Of a stretch of 64,000 nt of DNA, positions 22,640 to 33,799 are shown in pieces (within the stretch, counting starts at the first letter, position 1; each line of letters opens with the position of its first letter). Location of the stretch: positions 664,837 to 728,836 of the forward strand of contig KN834764.1 of NCBI GenBank assembly GCA_000827265.1. Direction: 5' to 3'. A program made the translations under genes and the position numbers. The notes beneath the pieces were generated by a model. The model did not search any database. It saw only the letters and a list, made by a program, of their open reading frames with translations, and was not told the DNA's origin. Source of the DNA: Collybiopsis luxurians FD-317 M1 (lineage: Eukaryota > Basidiomycota > Agaricomycetes > Agaricales > Omphalotaceae).

Positions 22640-23160
22640 TGGAGTGGGCCATTGCGCGTGGCATGTACGAGTCCGGATACTATATATACTCACATTCAAA
22701 TTGACTTTGTATAAGTGGACATGATCAGGAAGGCCCTTACGGATACACAACAGATCACTAAACTACAATCCCGTTGTTCATAATAGCAACCATTTTATCT
22801 TTCCACCCATTGTCCTGCTCCTCGAGCTCCTTGACAGCATAGGGAAAGTCGACCAGTAAAACAGCGCTGATGTCAAGTTTACTGCAAATGAAAACCACAA
22901 ATACCGACCCTTTCATCCCCTTCATCCTTGCATCAATGTTTACATGTATGACCTCATCCTGCAGAATTTCTCTAACTGGACCCACTTGTGCAGTCTCATG
23001 GACCGTGACTTCCATAACATCAACACAGACCAACTTCAAGTGTTGCAGACGGATGTCAAGATCTGGCTGATCAGAATGAAGGACAAGATCATAGGGAACA
23101 TGAACAACCACAAGAAGACGAGCAATGGAGTTATCAATGGGGCCAGTAAGACGTGCATCT
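22640..23160 (-). pseudogene. Second decayed copy of the MYND-family gene (C-terminal part)
   Basis: After an acceptor-like CTTTTAG near 23167, the minus strand encodes VDARLTGPIDNSIARLLVVV and then ETAQVGPVREILQDEVIHVN followed by IDARMKGMKGSVFVVF. It is homologous to the decayed MYND gene at 5.4-6.5 kb, and a PDSYMP motif is also shared (22675-22640 here, about 5640-5620 there). No MYND finger is recognised upstream, so this is a 5'-truncated copy. Function unknown. Confidence 0.5.
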
Positions 23161-23199
23161 ACCTAAAAGAAAAAAAAAATATAGCATCAATGATTGAGT

Positions 23200-25372
23200 A
23201 TGCAAAGAGAGGTCAGAAGGGAGCACTGATCAAAGAAGCAGGGAGAGAATGTCGCATGAGAATGGCAAAAAGTGAGTACAAACATTGGGCAACATAAGGA
23301 GAAGCAATATGAGGGGGGGATGCAGAAGCAACATGCCTGAAAATGCAATGAGTGAGATGGAGGATGTGAACATCAGTGGTATGGCCACAGGAACAATAAT
23401 CTGCAAGGGAAGACAACAGAGTAGAGGGACTAAAGGACAGATGTCAAATATAATATGAGGGGAAGAGAGAGGAAAATGAGTGCCCCCATTGTGAGTAAGG
23501 CTAAAGTCAAAGTGAGAAAGAATAGAGGTGAAGGGAGAAGACTCATCCATAGATATGACACAAACAGGAGAGCCAGTATCAGTAGAAAGAGGAGGTGACT
23601 CGAGAGGGACATAAGCCATGAGCAAAATCTCTGCCATATGCGATCCTCCAGCTATTCAAGTGAAGGATAGAAGGAGCAGGAATGGCGCCGACACTGGGAT
23701 TGAAGTGGATGACTAAACAGTGGCAATTGCCTACCCAATGGGTTGAGGAAAGGGACACATTGGAAAAATGGGAAAGTACATGATTGAGATTAAGATGAGG
23801 TACAGGTGTGAAGCCTTGGGCATGCCACTTATGAAGAGCAGCCAGCATGCATGGAGTGCAAGAGCCATTGGGTTCAAGAGAGATATTAATGCAGTCACAA
23901 AAGGTAAGATGGGGGAACAAGCTGTAAGCAGAACAATTTGTGAAAAAGTTCATCACACAGTCTGAACAACATATTAGAAGAAAGGAGTATGAGAAAGAAG
24001 GAGGATGTACTGGAATGGAAAGACAGAACAGCAGCAATGGGAGAATGCACCATAGCAACAAACTGAACAAGATTGTCGAAGTACGGGTTAGTATGTAAGT
24101 GATTTCATTACTGAGTGAATTTTGGGGGTGTCAAACCGTTGTCCTATTCAGCTCTATGTACCATGTATTTATAGATGCAGATATCAAATAGATAGGAAGA
24201 ACATTTGGGCAGTACTTAAAGGATGTAGTGCGGGGTATAGTAAAAGAGGCGCCGAGACCAAAACAACCGGCGTCGACTCATACTTCAACAAAGATGGCTG
24301 CCATCAGAGGCAGAAAAGGACCAGACTTGCAAGATTTCATGGGGTTTATAACACGACTCAGTGGAAGTATCATGACCAGATTTAAAGATGCAGTCATGGT
24401 CCAAAGAAAAGATGGGATCTTGACTGGAGGTCAGTTGATAAATGAGACCATGAGCCATGAGCCAAAATGCAATATCGACACAGGAAGAGAAGGAACAAAA
24501 AATATCTAAACCAGAGTCATGGGATTCTTGAGTGAACAATTTCAATGCAACCAAGCCAGCCACAAGAGCGCTGGATGTACCCTGAAGAAATTAAGATAAA
24601 TGTATGAGGAAAAGAAAGCAAAAAAATAAAGAAAGAGTGGACACACAAGCAAATGCAAGAAAGAGGGTATTTCCAGTGAGGAGAAAAATGGACCCAAAAC
24701 ATGGCAAGGATGATAGGCACAAGCAGAAAAAGTCTGAATGAGTGAACAACACACAGTGGAAACAAAACCCAAAGAGTGCAGATTGCGTAAATTGGGAAGA
24801 CACAGGAGGGGATCCAACAAGAAAATAGAAGACTTAGTGACAGAAAGAGAAAATGAAGCATGAGCAAGAACAACACAGTAGAAAGGGACTCAAAGGACAA
24901 TTTCAAAGTTAGAAAGACAGGATAGGGAGCATCCATAGGCAAAAAAGGGCAGGAAAAAAAGGAGATGATGACAAAACAAGGAGAAGGGGAATTGAGGTGA
25001 AGATTTAAAGCAATGGAAGATTAATAAGAGGGAAAAGACATAAGGAGTAAGACCGAGGAGAAAATGAAGGCTATTGAGGAGAAAAAAAAAAAATGATGGG
25101 AGGTGTACCTAGAAAGCGAAGCAACAGGGATTACACATCAAGTCAAGAAGATACTGGGTAGAAATGAAAAAGAAAGAAGTGTGAGATTCATGAAGGCAAG
25201 AGAAGGGAGGGGATGGTGGTGGTAGGAAGTAATGCAGTGTAACAAAAGTCACAGAAAGTGACAGCTCTATATATGGGGAAAAAAGTCGATATAGAGAGGA
25301 ATAAGGGTGGCGTGGGAAAAAGGAAAGGTCCCCGGCAAGACGACTCCTTCATTTCATTCCGGACTCGTAACT
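23200..25372 (-). repeat. Dispersed repeat R1, copy B
   Basis: The right end (24.6-25372) is homologous to 11.1-12.11 kb and shares its exact right boundary. The left part (23.2-24.5 kb) has the same purine-rich texture. It has minus-strand frames such as one with ADYCSCGHTTDVHILHLTHC, which resembles a zinc-binding segment seen in some non-LTR retrotransposon C-termini. That likeness is weak. No intact protein. Confidence 0.45.
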
Positions 25373-28140
25373 GGCATTGTCTTCTGTAGCTCCAGCTGCT
25401 ACCTTGGGGACTGCCACCATTTCTCAAGAGCAGGAATTCTAGGTTGGGAAGAGCCGTCCTGCAGATGACTGGGTATACAACATTGAATACATTCAAGCGG
25501 TGGTCTCAAGACTCATGCCTCCGCCCAAGATGTCTTCACAATAGCAGTTCAGAATGGCTGAAAAGGAAAGAGAAAAAAAGGTCAATTTTATGCCGGTCTC
25601 ACTCAGGCACTGAATAAAAAACAACATACAATCCAATTATGCGTAGCTGCAGCCCTCTTGAATCCCTGTAACAACTCTTCCACACCATAAGATTGATCCC
25701 AATTATGTGCTAGCCCTGCTGGTCTAAAATCAAAGTTTGAAACTGCAAGTGTGATCTAGAGCAGCATGGACAGAATACTGGACAGAACAAAAAGACAATG
25801 AGCATCCAGTCCACAACTTCTTAGAAGATCAAAGCTCACCTGTAGCTCAGGGGTAGACTTAGTCCCATCCAGCTATACAGCCCAGTGTCATTTCGATGAC
25901 AGTTGATCAAAAGAGTGGGTAGAACAGCCAACCAGTGGGATCACTTAACTGCAGTGTGGTAGAGATGAGCTAAGTGCCTGTTCGAATAAAATAACTTTGA
26001 TGTGAAACAGTTGAAGATGTACCAAACTCTCTTTCTCTGAAATCCAAACTGGCCAATCTGCGCAGAATTAGAATCCAAGAAACCTGTTAAGGTCATTTTT
26101 TCCTGATTGTTTGATATAATTGACAAAATCATCTGTATTCAGCCCATACACACTCCCTTCATTCCTTTCACTGACATCGACCATGTTCAAGCTGAGCGGG
26201 CTTTCCAGCAGCTCTGTGAGCTGTTCCATATTTCTTTGTAAAGAGAATCTCAGGAGAAAGCTGGCGAAAATGTTCTCAAAGGCAAAAACACCATTTTGGA
26301 TGTACCCACAGGATCTCTTTTGACTGATTTTGCTCATGTATGGGCTCTTTTGGATTGTGTAGATTCAATATAAGCGGTATCTGAGGCCTTCTGCTTTGTG
26401 AATGGGGCCATAGTAGAGGTATGGAGGGAGGACAGAATGATCTCCTCAAATGATCAAGCTGATCATATTTTAGCTGTAGGAAAACAAATACTTGAAATTT
26501 GAAAAATTTCTTGTATTTTAATGCTCTGTATATTCTCCAAAAGTAAAGCTATCAGAGTGATATTGGTACATTTCTGAACCTTTTTGACGCTAAGATAAGA
26601 TAGGCGTGTGGCTCAGTAGAGCCTGGAAATATATATAAGAGACCTTTACTTGAGTTGGGTAAAAGTCAGGTCCAGAGCGAGTGTTTTGGCTGGGGCTTTG
26701 CCCTGTGCATGGGTGGGCAACTAGCCGGAGCACACCACAGAACAAACCTGGAGCTTGAAGCCTACTATATGTACTTAGTCTTTAGTCCCACAAACTAAAT
26801 AAACTGCTTTTCAATTCATATAAATCAGAGTGGAAGGGTGGGTAGGGTGGGTATTTTCGCGAAACGAGAAAGGCGATGAGAGTTGAAGAGGAAGGAGGGA
26901 ACGGGCGCTAATGCTGGCCGGCCGTAAATTGCCGGTGCTGGCCTCTCATCGCCTCCGGCTACGCTGACTTTTATCGCTACGTACGCTCAAACATCGCAGC
27001 ATCACTACGGCGAGTGGGGACGAGTCTAGTTCAGGGGCCACTCAGAGGAGGTCAACAGATCCATGTAAATCGATCTTCCTCCTGTAACATGCCAACCTCC
27101 AGCTTGTATAAAGGGCAGGAACCTTGGCTTGATGATAGGGAAGAACGGCGCACTCAGAGGGTAATCGGGTGGGAAACGAATTTCGAAGATGATGGGGTCG
27201 ATTTCCTGCGAGGGATTTGGATGTTGGTTACAAACTCGGGCTTCCTTTTTCTTGCGCGATTAATGTATTATTTCCAAGCGTCATCAGTAGAGTACCATGT
27301 AAACCACGGTGTTCTTTTACAGTACGGATGAGATGACATTTAGAGCGCTGGAAATCCCGCTGAAATTGAACGCTGAACCCGGATTGGGAGTTCTTGATGG
27401 TGCATAGGTCTGGTATTTTCAATTTTGCAGCGCAGGCTCGTTGGATTTGCAACGGTCAAATTCTACTATGGAATCAACTTGAGCGCTTATACACACCCTA
27501 AGAAGAAACAATACGCATCCATCTCTTACAATAAATACGGAACTACTCACCGCACTTTCGAAATGATCAACTTTTCATTGTTCCAATGAGAAGCCAAGGT
27601 TGAGTTAAAAAAAAACACAAAATACACTGGTCAACCTGCCTCTGAAATGCGGCATTGAGGGTTTCATAGCACCCGAGATTTTGCTGGGTCACATTTTTCT
27701 CTATTTTTCGAAGGGTCTTAGAGTTGATGCTAACTCCTAGCAGTGGGAATTATGGTGATTTGCAATGCAGCTTACCAACAAGTCTGCCGTGATTTGGACT
27801 AGTGCCAGTGATGACAACTTCATGCGGAAGGCATGGGAAATATTTGAAGCCAATATCAGACTTGGGGACCACGTTGATGCCGGACAGTTTACACCTGTAC
27901 TTTGCGTGACAGGTACGTGTAAAGGAAGTTGTATCTCCGTTTTTAGAATTGACAAGTTGAAGGTCATGCCCCCATTCAAAATGAAGTCAGCAGGGGGTTA
28001 TGACCACTGCGGAACCGGCAATCAGCTGAATCTTTTGAATTAAGGGTACCCATCGATTAGATTTTATATCCATCAGATAGTATCGGGCTTAATGTATATA
28101 AGGATCTCTATAGTCAGGCATCGTTTCATCTCCCCTAGCG
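25373..28140. other. No supported gene; composition changes at about 26.8 kb
   Basis: 25.4-26.6 kb is AT-rich relic-like sequence with a minus-strand frame at 26337-26068 of unknown nature. A TATATATAAG element at about 26627-26636 precedes GGGGCTTTGCCC at about 26693. 26.83-27.48 kb is CG-rich and host-like but contains no recognisable domain. The frame 27765-28043 is unknown. Confidence 0.35.
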
Positions 28141-28349
28141 CAATGACGAATCAGTAAGACATTTTATTGAAGACCAGTTAGAAATAGTTGATCTTCCTAA
28201 TCAATATAGCAATCAGCAAGCCCTCAATACTTCTATGGAGAGAGTTGAGACAAATGTTAATGTCTCTAATACTAACACTTCGTGAGTAATCAGGTAATCA
28301 AAGATTATACTGTGAAGCTGCATGTCTCAATAGGGGTGCTGTGTTGGAG

Positions 28350-31300
28350 AACACATCAAACGTTAGTATCAGAGACTCAACTTTTATTGGACATCAAACT
28401 ATCTATGAAGCAGGAAGCCTGCAAGAGAAAGCTACAACAGCTGGTCCACCTGGTAGTATTCCATCTGCAGTCTGCAGAATTTCCATATGCTGAAACTTTT
28501 TATTGAAAGGATACATCCCGGACATGACTGATCTTGGTCCAGTATCTCCATTCTTCACAGGGAGACAGGATGTTCTATTAGAACTGGCAAACTATTTTAG
28601 CCCAGAGTCTTCATCAACTGAAATTCATGAAAGAAAAATATTTGTCCTTTATGGAATGGGGGGAGCCGGAAAAACTCAAACTGCTTTAAAATTCATACAT
28701 ACATCCGATACAAGGTAGCAGGATTTACAATAATATAATTGTTCATTGACAGAACTTTCAATTTCACAGATTTACAAAATGTTATCTCATTGCAGCAAGC
28801 TCAGAGGAGTCCATCAAAGCAAGCTTCTATGATGTTGCTATAAAGAACGGTCTCAGCAAATCTTGTGAATGGGAAGCTGGGCTTAAATGGCTTGCAAAGC
28901 ATAAAGAAGAATGGAATATTCTCTATGACAATGCAGATGATCCAAAAATTGACTTGGGCCAATTTCTGCCTCAGAGCAATTATGGAAACATAATTGTTAC
29001 CTCTAGAAATAGCACATTGAAACAACTGAGTATTAGGTCCAGGGAGATAAAGGATATGGCACCAAAAGATGGTGTTCAATTGCTTCTAAAGCATGCCATA
29101 AAGGACCATCAGCCTACATCAGAAGAAGAATCAATGGCTGTGGAAATTGCAGCAAAACTGCATTACTTTGCTTTAGCTCTTGTGCACGCTGGCTCATATA
29201 TCTTACAACAGAATTGTCTCAGTACATATTTGGAGAGGCTGGAGAAACATCAACTGGTATTGATGAATCAAAATTTGCCACAGAGTATTGAAAAATACTC
29301 TTTATCAGTATATGCAAGCTGGAATCTCAGCTGGAAGAGACTGGATGAAGAATGTAAAACATTTCTCAGGATTTGTTCATGCCTCCACAATGAAGGTATT
29401 TCTCGGAAACTATTTCAGAGGGCAATGGATAACTTCCAAAAAGAAAATGGACATACATTGGCGGCATACCCATTCTTAGCAAGTTTAACCTCACAGAGGC
29501 TGAGTTGGAATGATTTGGTCATGGATAAGATCATTGAGAGTTTAAGTTCCTATTCATTGATCACTGTGGCAAAAGAAGGGATATATTCTTTGCATCCACT
29601 GGTTCATCAATGGATTGGCAATAGCATTGACACCATAGCCAAAAGAAGTCTGCAGCTAGGGACTCAAAGTCTCATAGCAATCTCCATATCAGGTGCAGAC
29701 ATTACATTTTTAAGGTCAATAGTCAACCATTGCAAGAATTTTGTAATTACAGGTAATGCTCACACTGATGATGCTATGGGAGACCTGTGGTCTTCATGTG
29801 GCTTGTATGGCAGAGCTTATGAAATACGGGAGGCAATATGGGACAACTTCAAGAAGAGATTAGGAGAGTGGCATCCTAGCACTCTGACTCAAATGTCCAA
29901 AGTTGTGAGCTCATTGCAAAGAATAGGAAGATATAAAGAAGCACTGCAGCTAGGGATGTTGCTTGTTCAGATATCCAGGCCAATATTAGGAGAGCAACAT
30001 CCTGATACCCTTGCAAGACAGTGGAACTTGGCCATCACATACTCAAATATGGGAAGATATAATGAAGCACGGGAAATTGAAGAGCCACTGCTTTACATGT
30101 CAAAGCAGATTCTGGGAGAGCAGCATCCTGATACGCTTAGCAGAATGCAGAACATGGCAATCACATACTCTGATTTGGGAAGATATAGCGAAGCACTGCA
30201 AATTGAAGAACCACTGCTGGACATGTCCAAGCAGATTTTGGGAGAGCAGCATCCTGATACCCTTTCAATAATGCAGAGCTTGGCAAACAGCTATGCCAAG
30301 TTGGGAAGATATAATGAAGCACGGGAAATTGAAGAGCCACTGCTGGACATGTCCAGGCAGATTCTGGGGGAGCAGCATCCTGATACTCTTATGAGAATGC
30401 AGAACTCGGCAATCACATATTCTGAGTTGGGAAGATATAATGAAGCACTGCAAATTGAAGAGCCACTGCTGAACATGTCAAAGCAGATTCTGGGAGAGCA
30501 GCATCCTGATACCCTTAGCAGAATGCAGAACTTGGCAAGCAGATACTCCAAGTTGGGAAGATATAGTGAAGCACTGGAAATTTCAGAGCCACTGCTGGAC
30601 ATGTCTAAGCAGATTCTAGGAGAGCAGCATCCTGATACCCTTAGAATAATGCAAAACTTGGCAAACAGATACTCTGAGTTGGGAAGATATAATGAAGCAC
30701 TGCAAATTGAAGAGCCGCTGCTAGACATGTCAAAGCAGATTCTGGGAGAACAGCATCCCCAGACACTTAGAAGAATGCAAAACTTGGCAATCACATACTC
30801 TGAGTTGGGAAGATATAATGAAGCACTGCAAATTGAAGAGCCATTGCTGGACATGTTCAAGCAGCTCCTGGGAGAGCAGCATCCTGATACCCTTACAAGA
30901 ATGCAGAACTTGGCAAGCAGATACTCCAAGTTGGGAAGATATCATGAAGCATTGCAAATTTCAGAGCCACTGTTGGACATGTCAAAGCAGATTCTGGGAG
31001 AGCAGCATCCTGATACGCTTAAAAGAATGCAGAACTTGGCAACCAGATACTTTGAGTTGGGAAGATATAATGAAGCGCTGCAAATTCAAGAGCCACTCCT
31101 GGACATGTCCAAGCAGATTTTGGGAGGCCACCATCCTGATACCCTGACAGTAATGGAGAACTTGGCAAACAGATACTCCAAGCTGGGAAGATATAATGAA
31201 GCATTGCAAATTCATGAGCCACTGCTGGACATGTCCAAGCAGATTCTAGGAGAACATCATCCTCAGACTCTTAGAAGAATGCAGAACTTGGCAATCACAT

Positions 31301-31365
31301 ACTCTGAGTTGAGAAGATATAATGAAGCAATACAGCCACTGCCAGACATGTCCAAGCAGGCTTGA
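28350..31365 (+). CDS. NB-ARC/TPR (NLR-like, STAND) protein
   Basis: Exons are about 28350-28452 (upstream part uncertain), 28510-28714 and 28770-31365. The phases join as AGPPG-YIPDM and SDTR-FTKCYL. At least 930 residues are encoded. YGMGGAGKTQ is the Walker A P-loop, WNILYDNADDP the Walker B region and NIIVTSRN the following sensor strand. This gives an NB-ARC-type STAND NTPase, expected to switch oligomerisation on nucleotide exchange. After a winged-helix-like middle region, twelve 42-residue kinesin-light-chain-type TPR units follow. Each has GRYNEALQI, EPLLDMSKQILGEQHPDTL and MQNLA motifs. The last unit is cut short by a stop at 31365. Fungal proteins of this layout are linked to non-self recognition and cell death; that role is inferred. 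The short first exon ends in a segment (STFIGHQTIYE) like the N-termini of mushroom NLRs. No effector domain was recognised. The region is CpG-poor like the TEs. Confidence 0.85.
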
Positions 31366-31560
31366 GGAGAACAGCATCTGAAGAACCTTAGGAGAATATT
31401 CCATAAAGAACTTGGCAACCAAATTTTTCAAGTTGGCAAGATCTAGGAAACCACCGTAAATTTCAGAGCTACTCCTGAACATGTCCAAGTTGATTCTGGG
31501 AGAGCAACATCCTAAGACCATGTCCAAACAACTTTGGGAGAACAGCATCGATTCCTAATA
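29870..31560 (+). repeat. 126-bp tandem repeat array coding for the TPRs, with a decayed tail
   Basis: The unit (AGAGCAGCATCCTGATACCC ... GGGAAGATATAATGAAGCAC) recurs every 126 bp about twelve times, with high identity in the middle of the array. Past the stop at 31365 one to two more units continue to about 31560 with indels and stops (GAGAACAGCATCTGAAGAAC and GAGAGCAACATCCTAAGACC). The array was therefore once longer in frame. Confidence 0.9.
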
Positions 31561-32097
31561 CTCTCTCCACGGTGGGCAATCTAGCAGTCTCATACTCTGA
31601 GAGCAGTGACATAATGCAGTATTGTCCTGAGCTGTTCTTACGCGGTGAAGTGCATTTTTACATTTGTCATCTTCGAGGGCAAGTTGGAGGGTTGATGATT
31701 TGATGATCTCTGTAGTCTTCCCATTGTAAGACTGTTTGAAGCAAGTGAGCAGCCTGTCTACGATGTCGTTATGGTGGTGGTTGCTGTAACCAATGCCGAG
31801 CTCGAGAGAGAGATTTAATTATACGGCCGCAGGCCACCATGTGGAGCCGAGAGCCGGGAATCTATCTATACATGGATTACCAAAGTGACGTAGTAATTGA
31901 TCTGGTATCGTAGACTGTGTTCCTAGGTTGCTGCATCGTAACTGAGTAAGTAGAAGTGTAAGTATAATAGGGACGCAAAGAATATAAAATGTAGGGCTGT
32001 AGGTATGAGTGACTAATGGGTTAGTGAACAGATCAGGTGGAGAAGAGAGAGAAACATAGAGTAGAGAAACATAGGAAAGAAGCATATAGACATGGAG
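31561..32097. other. Intergenic, no gene recognised
   Basis: Sequence between the decayed TPR tail and a LINE fragment. No supported coding region. Confidence 0.35.
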
Positions 32098-32500
32098 TCA
32101 GTTTGTAACCTGATGACCCCAAGTTAGGTGATGCGTTGTGGCGCTGTAATGCGTGTGAGGTTGGTTAGTCGTCGCTGTTGCTGGCTGTTGCTGCGATTCT
32201 GTCGTCGTCATCGTCTCCCTCCCCTTCCATCTGTGCCCCTTCATCCTCTTCCTTTCTTGGTTCTTCTGTTTCCTTTCGATTCCTTCCCATTTTGCTGAAC
32301 GCTCCGCTGGTCTGAATGAATTCCACCGTTGCCTCAATTCCTTCTTCTTCTCCCAACAGTTCAACCAAGTCGAGGTCTTGCGATGCCTCCCATAAGATGT
32401 GTCGGTGCTCGCTATAGAGTTCGCATGATTGAATGATATGTTCCCGTGTTTGGAGGCAACATCCGCACGGGCACTGGATGTTTTTGCCGAGCTCGAGAGC
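32098..32500 (-). pseudogene. LINE (Tad1-like) 3'-end ORF fragment
   Basis: The minus strand encodes IQCPCGCCLQTREHIIQSCE, then SEHRHILWEASQDLDLVELL and EEEGIEATVEFIQTSGAFSK. This is the C-terminal Cys/His segment and tail found after the RNase H region in basidiomycete Tad1-type non-LTR elements. An acidic run (GEGDDDDD) ends the frame. Only the tail is present, so it is an inactive, 5'-truncated copy. Confidence 0.6.
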
Positions 32501-32833
32501 ACCGTTCCCATTCTCGTGACTTTAGCGCCTGGCCATACTTGTAACTTTGACCTCGAGGACCTTTTGAATGTTCGTTCTGACAAAAATTGCTATGTCTCTC
32601 GATAGAGTGAAATCTTAACACGACAGTTAACAGCTGGCTAGCTAGGGCTCAAATTCAGCACGGGAATTGTTCATCCATCCACAACGCAACGGATTTGGCA
32701 CGGAGCCATTGCAACTGGCTGTTGGAAACCACCCGTGAATCGGTACCTAGCCCAATTCACTCTTATTATTATTCACGCTTTTGTCCCGAAGAATCAACGA
32801 AGAAGCGTTGACTGCCTGGACTTTGTCATGGGG

Positions 32834-32927
32834 TATATAAACCCAGGCCTTTTCTCGCCTTCTCTTCGTTCTTCAGCTCACAAAATAGCTTCTCTCCACG
32901 AAATCCTCTAAGCAGAATAAGTAATCA
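32834..32927 (+). promoter_or_regulatory. Orphan core promoter (TATA box and pyrimidine-rich start region)
   Basis: TATATAA at 32834-32840 is followed by a CT-rich stretch (CCTTTTCTCGCCTTCTCTTC) and CAGCTCACAAAATAGCTTC, a typical basidiomycete core promoter layout. No plus-strand gene follows. The last 31 bp (32897-32927) recur at 22605-22635, and the sequence changes afterwards to the minus-strand DUF6533-like gene. It looks like a promoter separated from its gene. Confidence 0.4.
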
Positions 32928-33021
32928 TTTGATTAGAAAATTAGGGATATGGGAAACCTACTGTGAAGTTGTAAAGATCGGTACATTGTCAATCTGGTCT
33001 AACACCGACAATGTTTTAATA

Positions 33022-33733
33022 TCAACGAGAGGTTGTCGATCTGCTAGAGCCAGGTGTACCTACTGAAAGTTGTTTACCGAAGATGTAGTAGTAATGGGAA
33101 TCACTGACCACAGCATTGCAATTCATACCTAATCCTAAGATAATGAGGAACGGTTTGATCCATCTACTCCCATGATACAAAGCCGTCACTCTCAGTATGA
33201 AGAGCACTGATGGAAGCTTTGAGATATCAGTTTTTGAGAGAAAATTTGACCCCTACGGGCCTTACCGGTAAGATTGAGTCGGACTAAGATCAAGAGTGTC
33301 TGCATATAGAAGTCAACATGTCGATTCCTAACATTGCAGAAAGCAAGCATGAATGACTGCTATAAGCTTCCAACCTCCACGTATCCTAAAAGGGGCTGCC
33401 CAAGTCAATATACCGTCTGCGGGCGAACGTAAGTCCACTCACATTTTGTGGATCAACCGGTTTACTCCAGAAGAATAGCATAAAAATTGGGATATTCCCC
33501 AGGAGTGTTAGATACCGGTTAAAAAAGGAGAGTATCATTGGAAGTCTGGTCTTGTGCGGGCGTTGCCAGATCAGCTCAACTTCTCGGTCCAGGGTGAGAA
33601 ACCAGTCGTAAATCAGAATCACTGAGTAGAAAGTTGCATCTCTCTTGAGACAGTAGTGAACTATGATGAATTCGAACATACCGAATTGCATGAGTGTAAC
33701 GTAGTGCGTCAGATTCCTGCAGACAGAGAGCAA
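33022..33733 (-). CDS. DUF6533-like integral membrane protein, partial model
   Basis: The minus strand encodes LTHYVTLMQF, then after an intron-like break SVILIYDWFLTLDREVELIW. This is the DUF6533 signature (Y-D-W/H-x-x-T-x-x-x-E-V-x-x-I-W). It is followed by a hydrophobic YLTLLGNIPIFMLFFW. GTGAGT after PVDPQN marks a donor. A downstream exon (33207 down) reads LFILRVTALYHGSRWIKPFL, the typical next helix of the family. I could not close every splice phase or find the C-terminal exons, so it may be truncated. The family is multi-pass, expanded in mushrooms, and of unknown function. CG content is host-like. Confidence 0.45.
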
Positions 33734-33799
33734 GATTAGTCATCAAAGCAACCCAAGTCGAATTATCCACACATTTGAGTCTGTACATCTTTTGGATTC

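Noticed and set aside
30291..30929. 212-codon minus-strand ORF opposite the TPR array
   Set aside because: It is the mirror of the 126-bp repeat. Because 126 is a multiple of three, an open antisense frame stays open in every unit. The plus strand shows clear NB-ARC and TPR motifs.
30000..31560. CRISPR-like regular spacing of repeats
   Set aside because: Units are 126 bp, contiguous, coding and eukaryotic. There are no spacers or cas genes.
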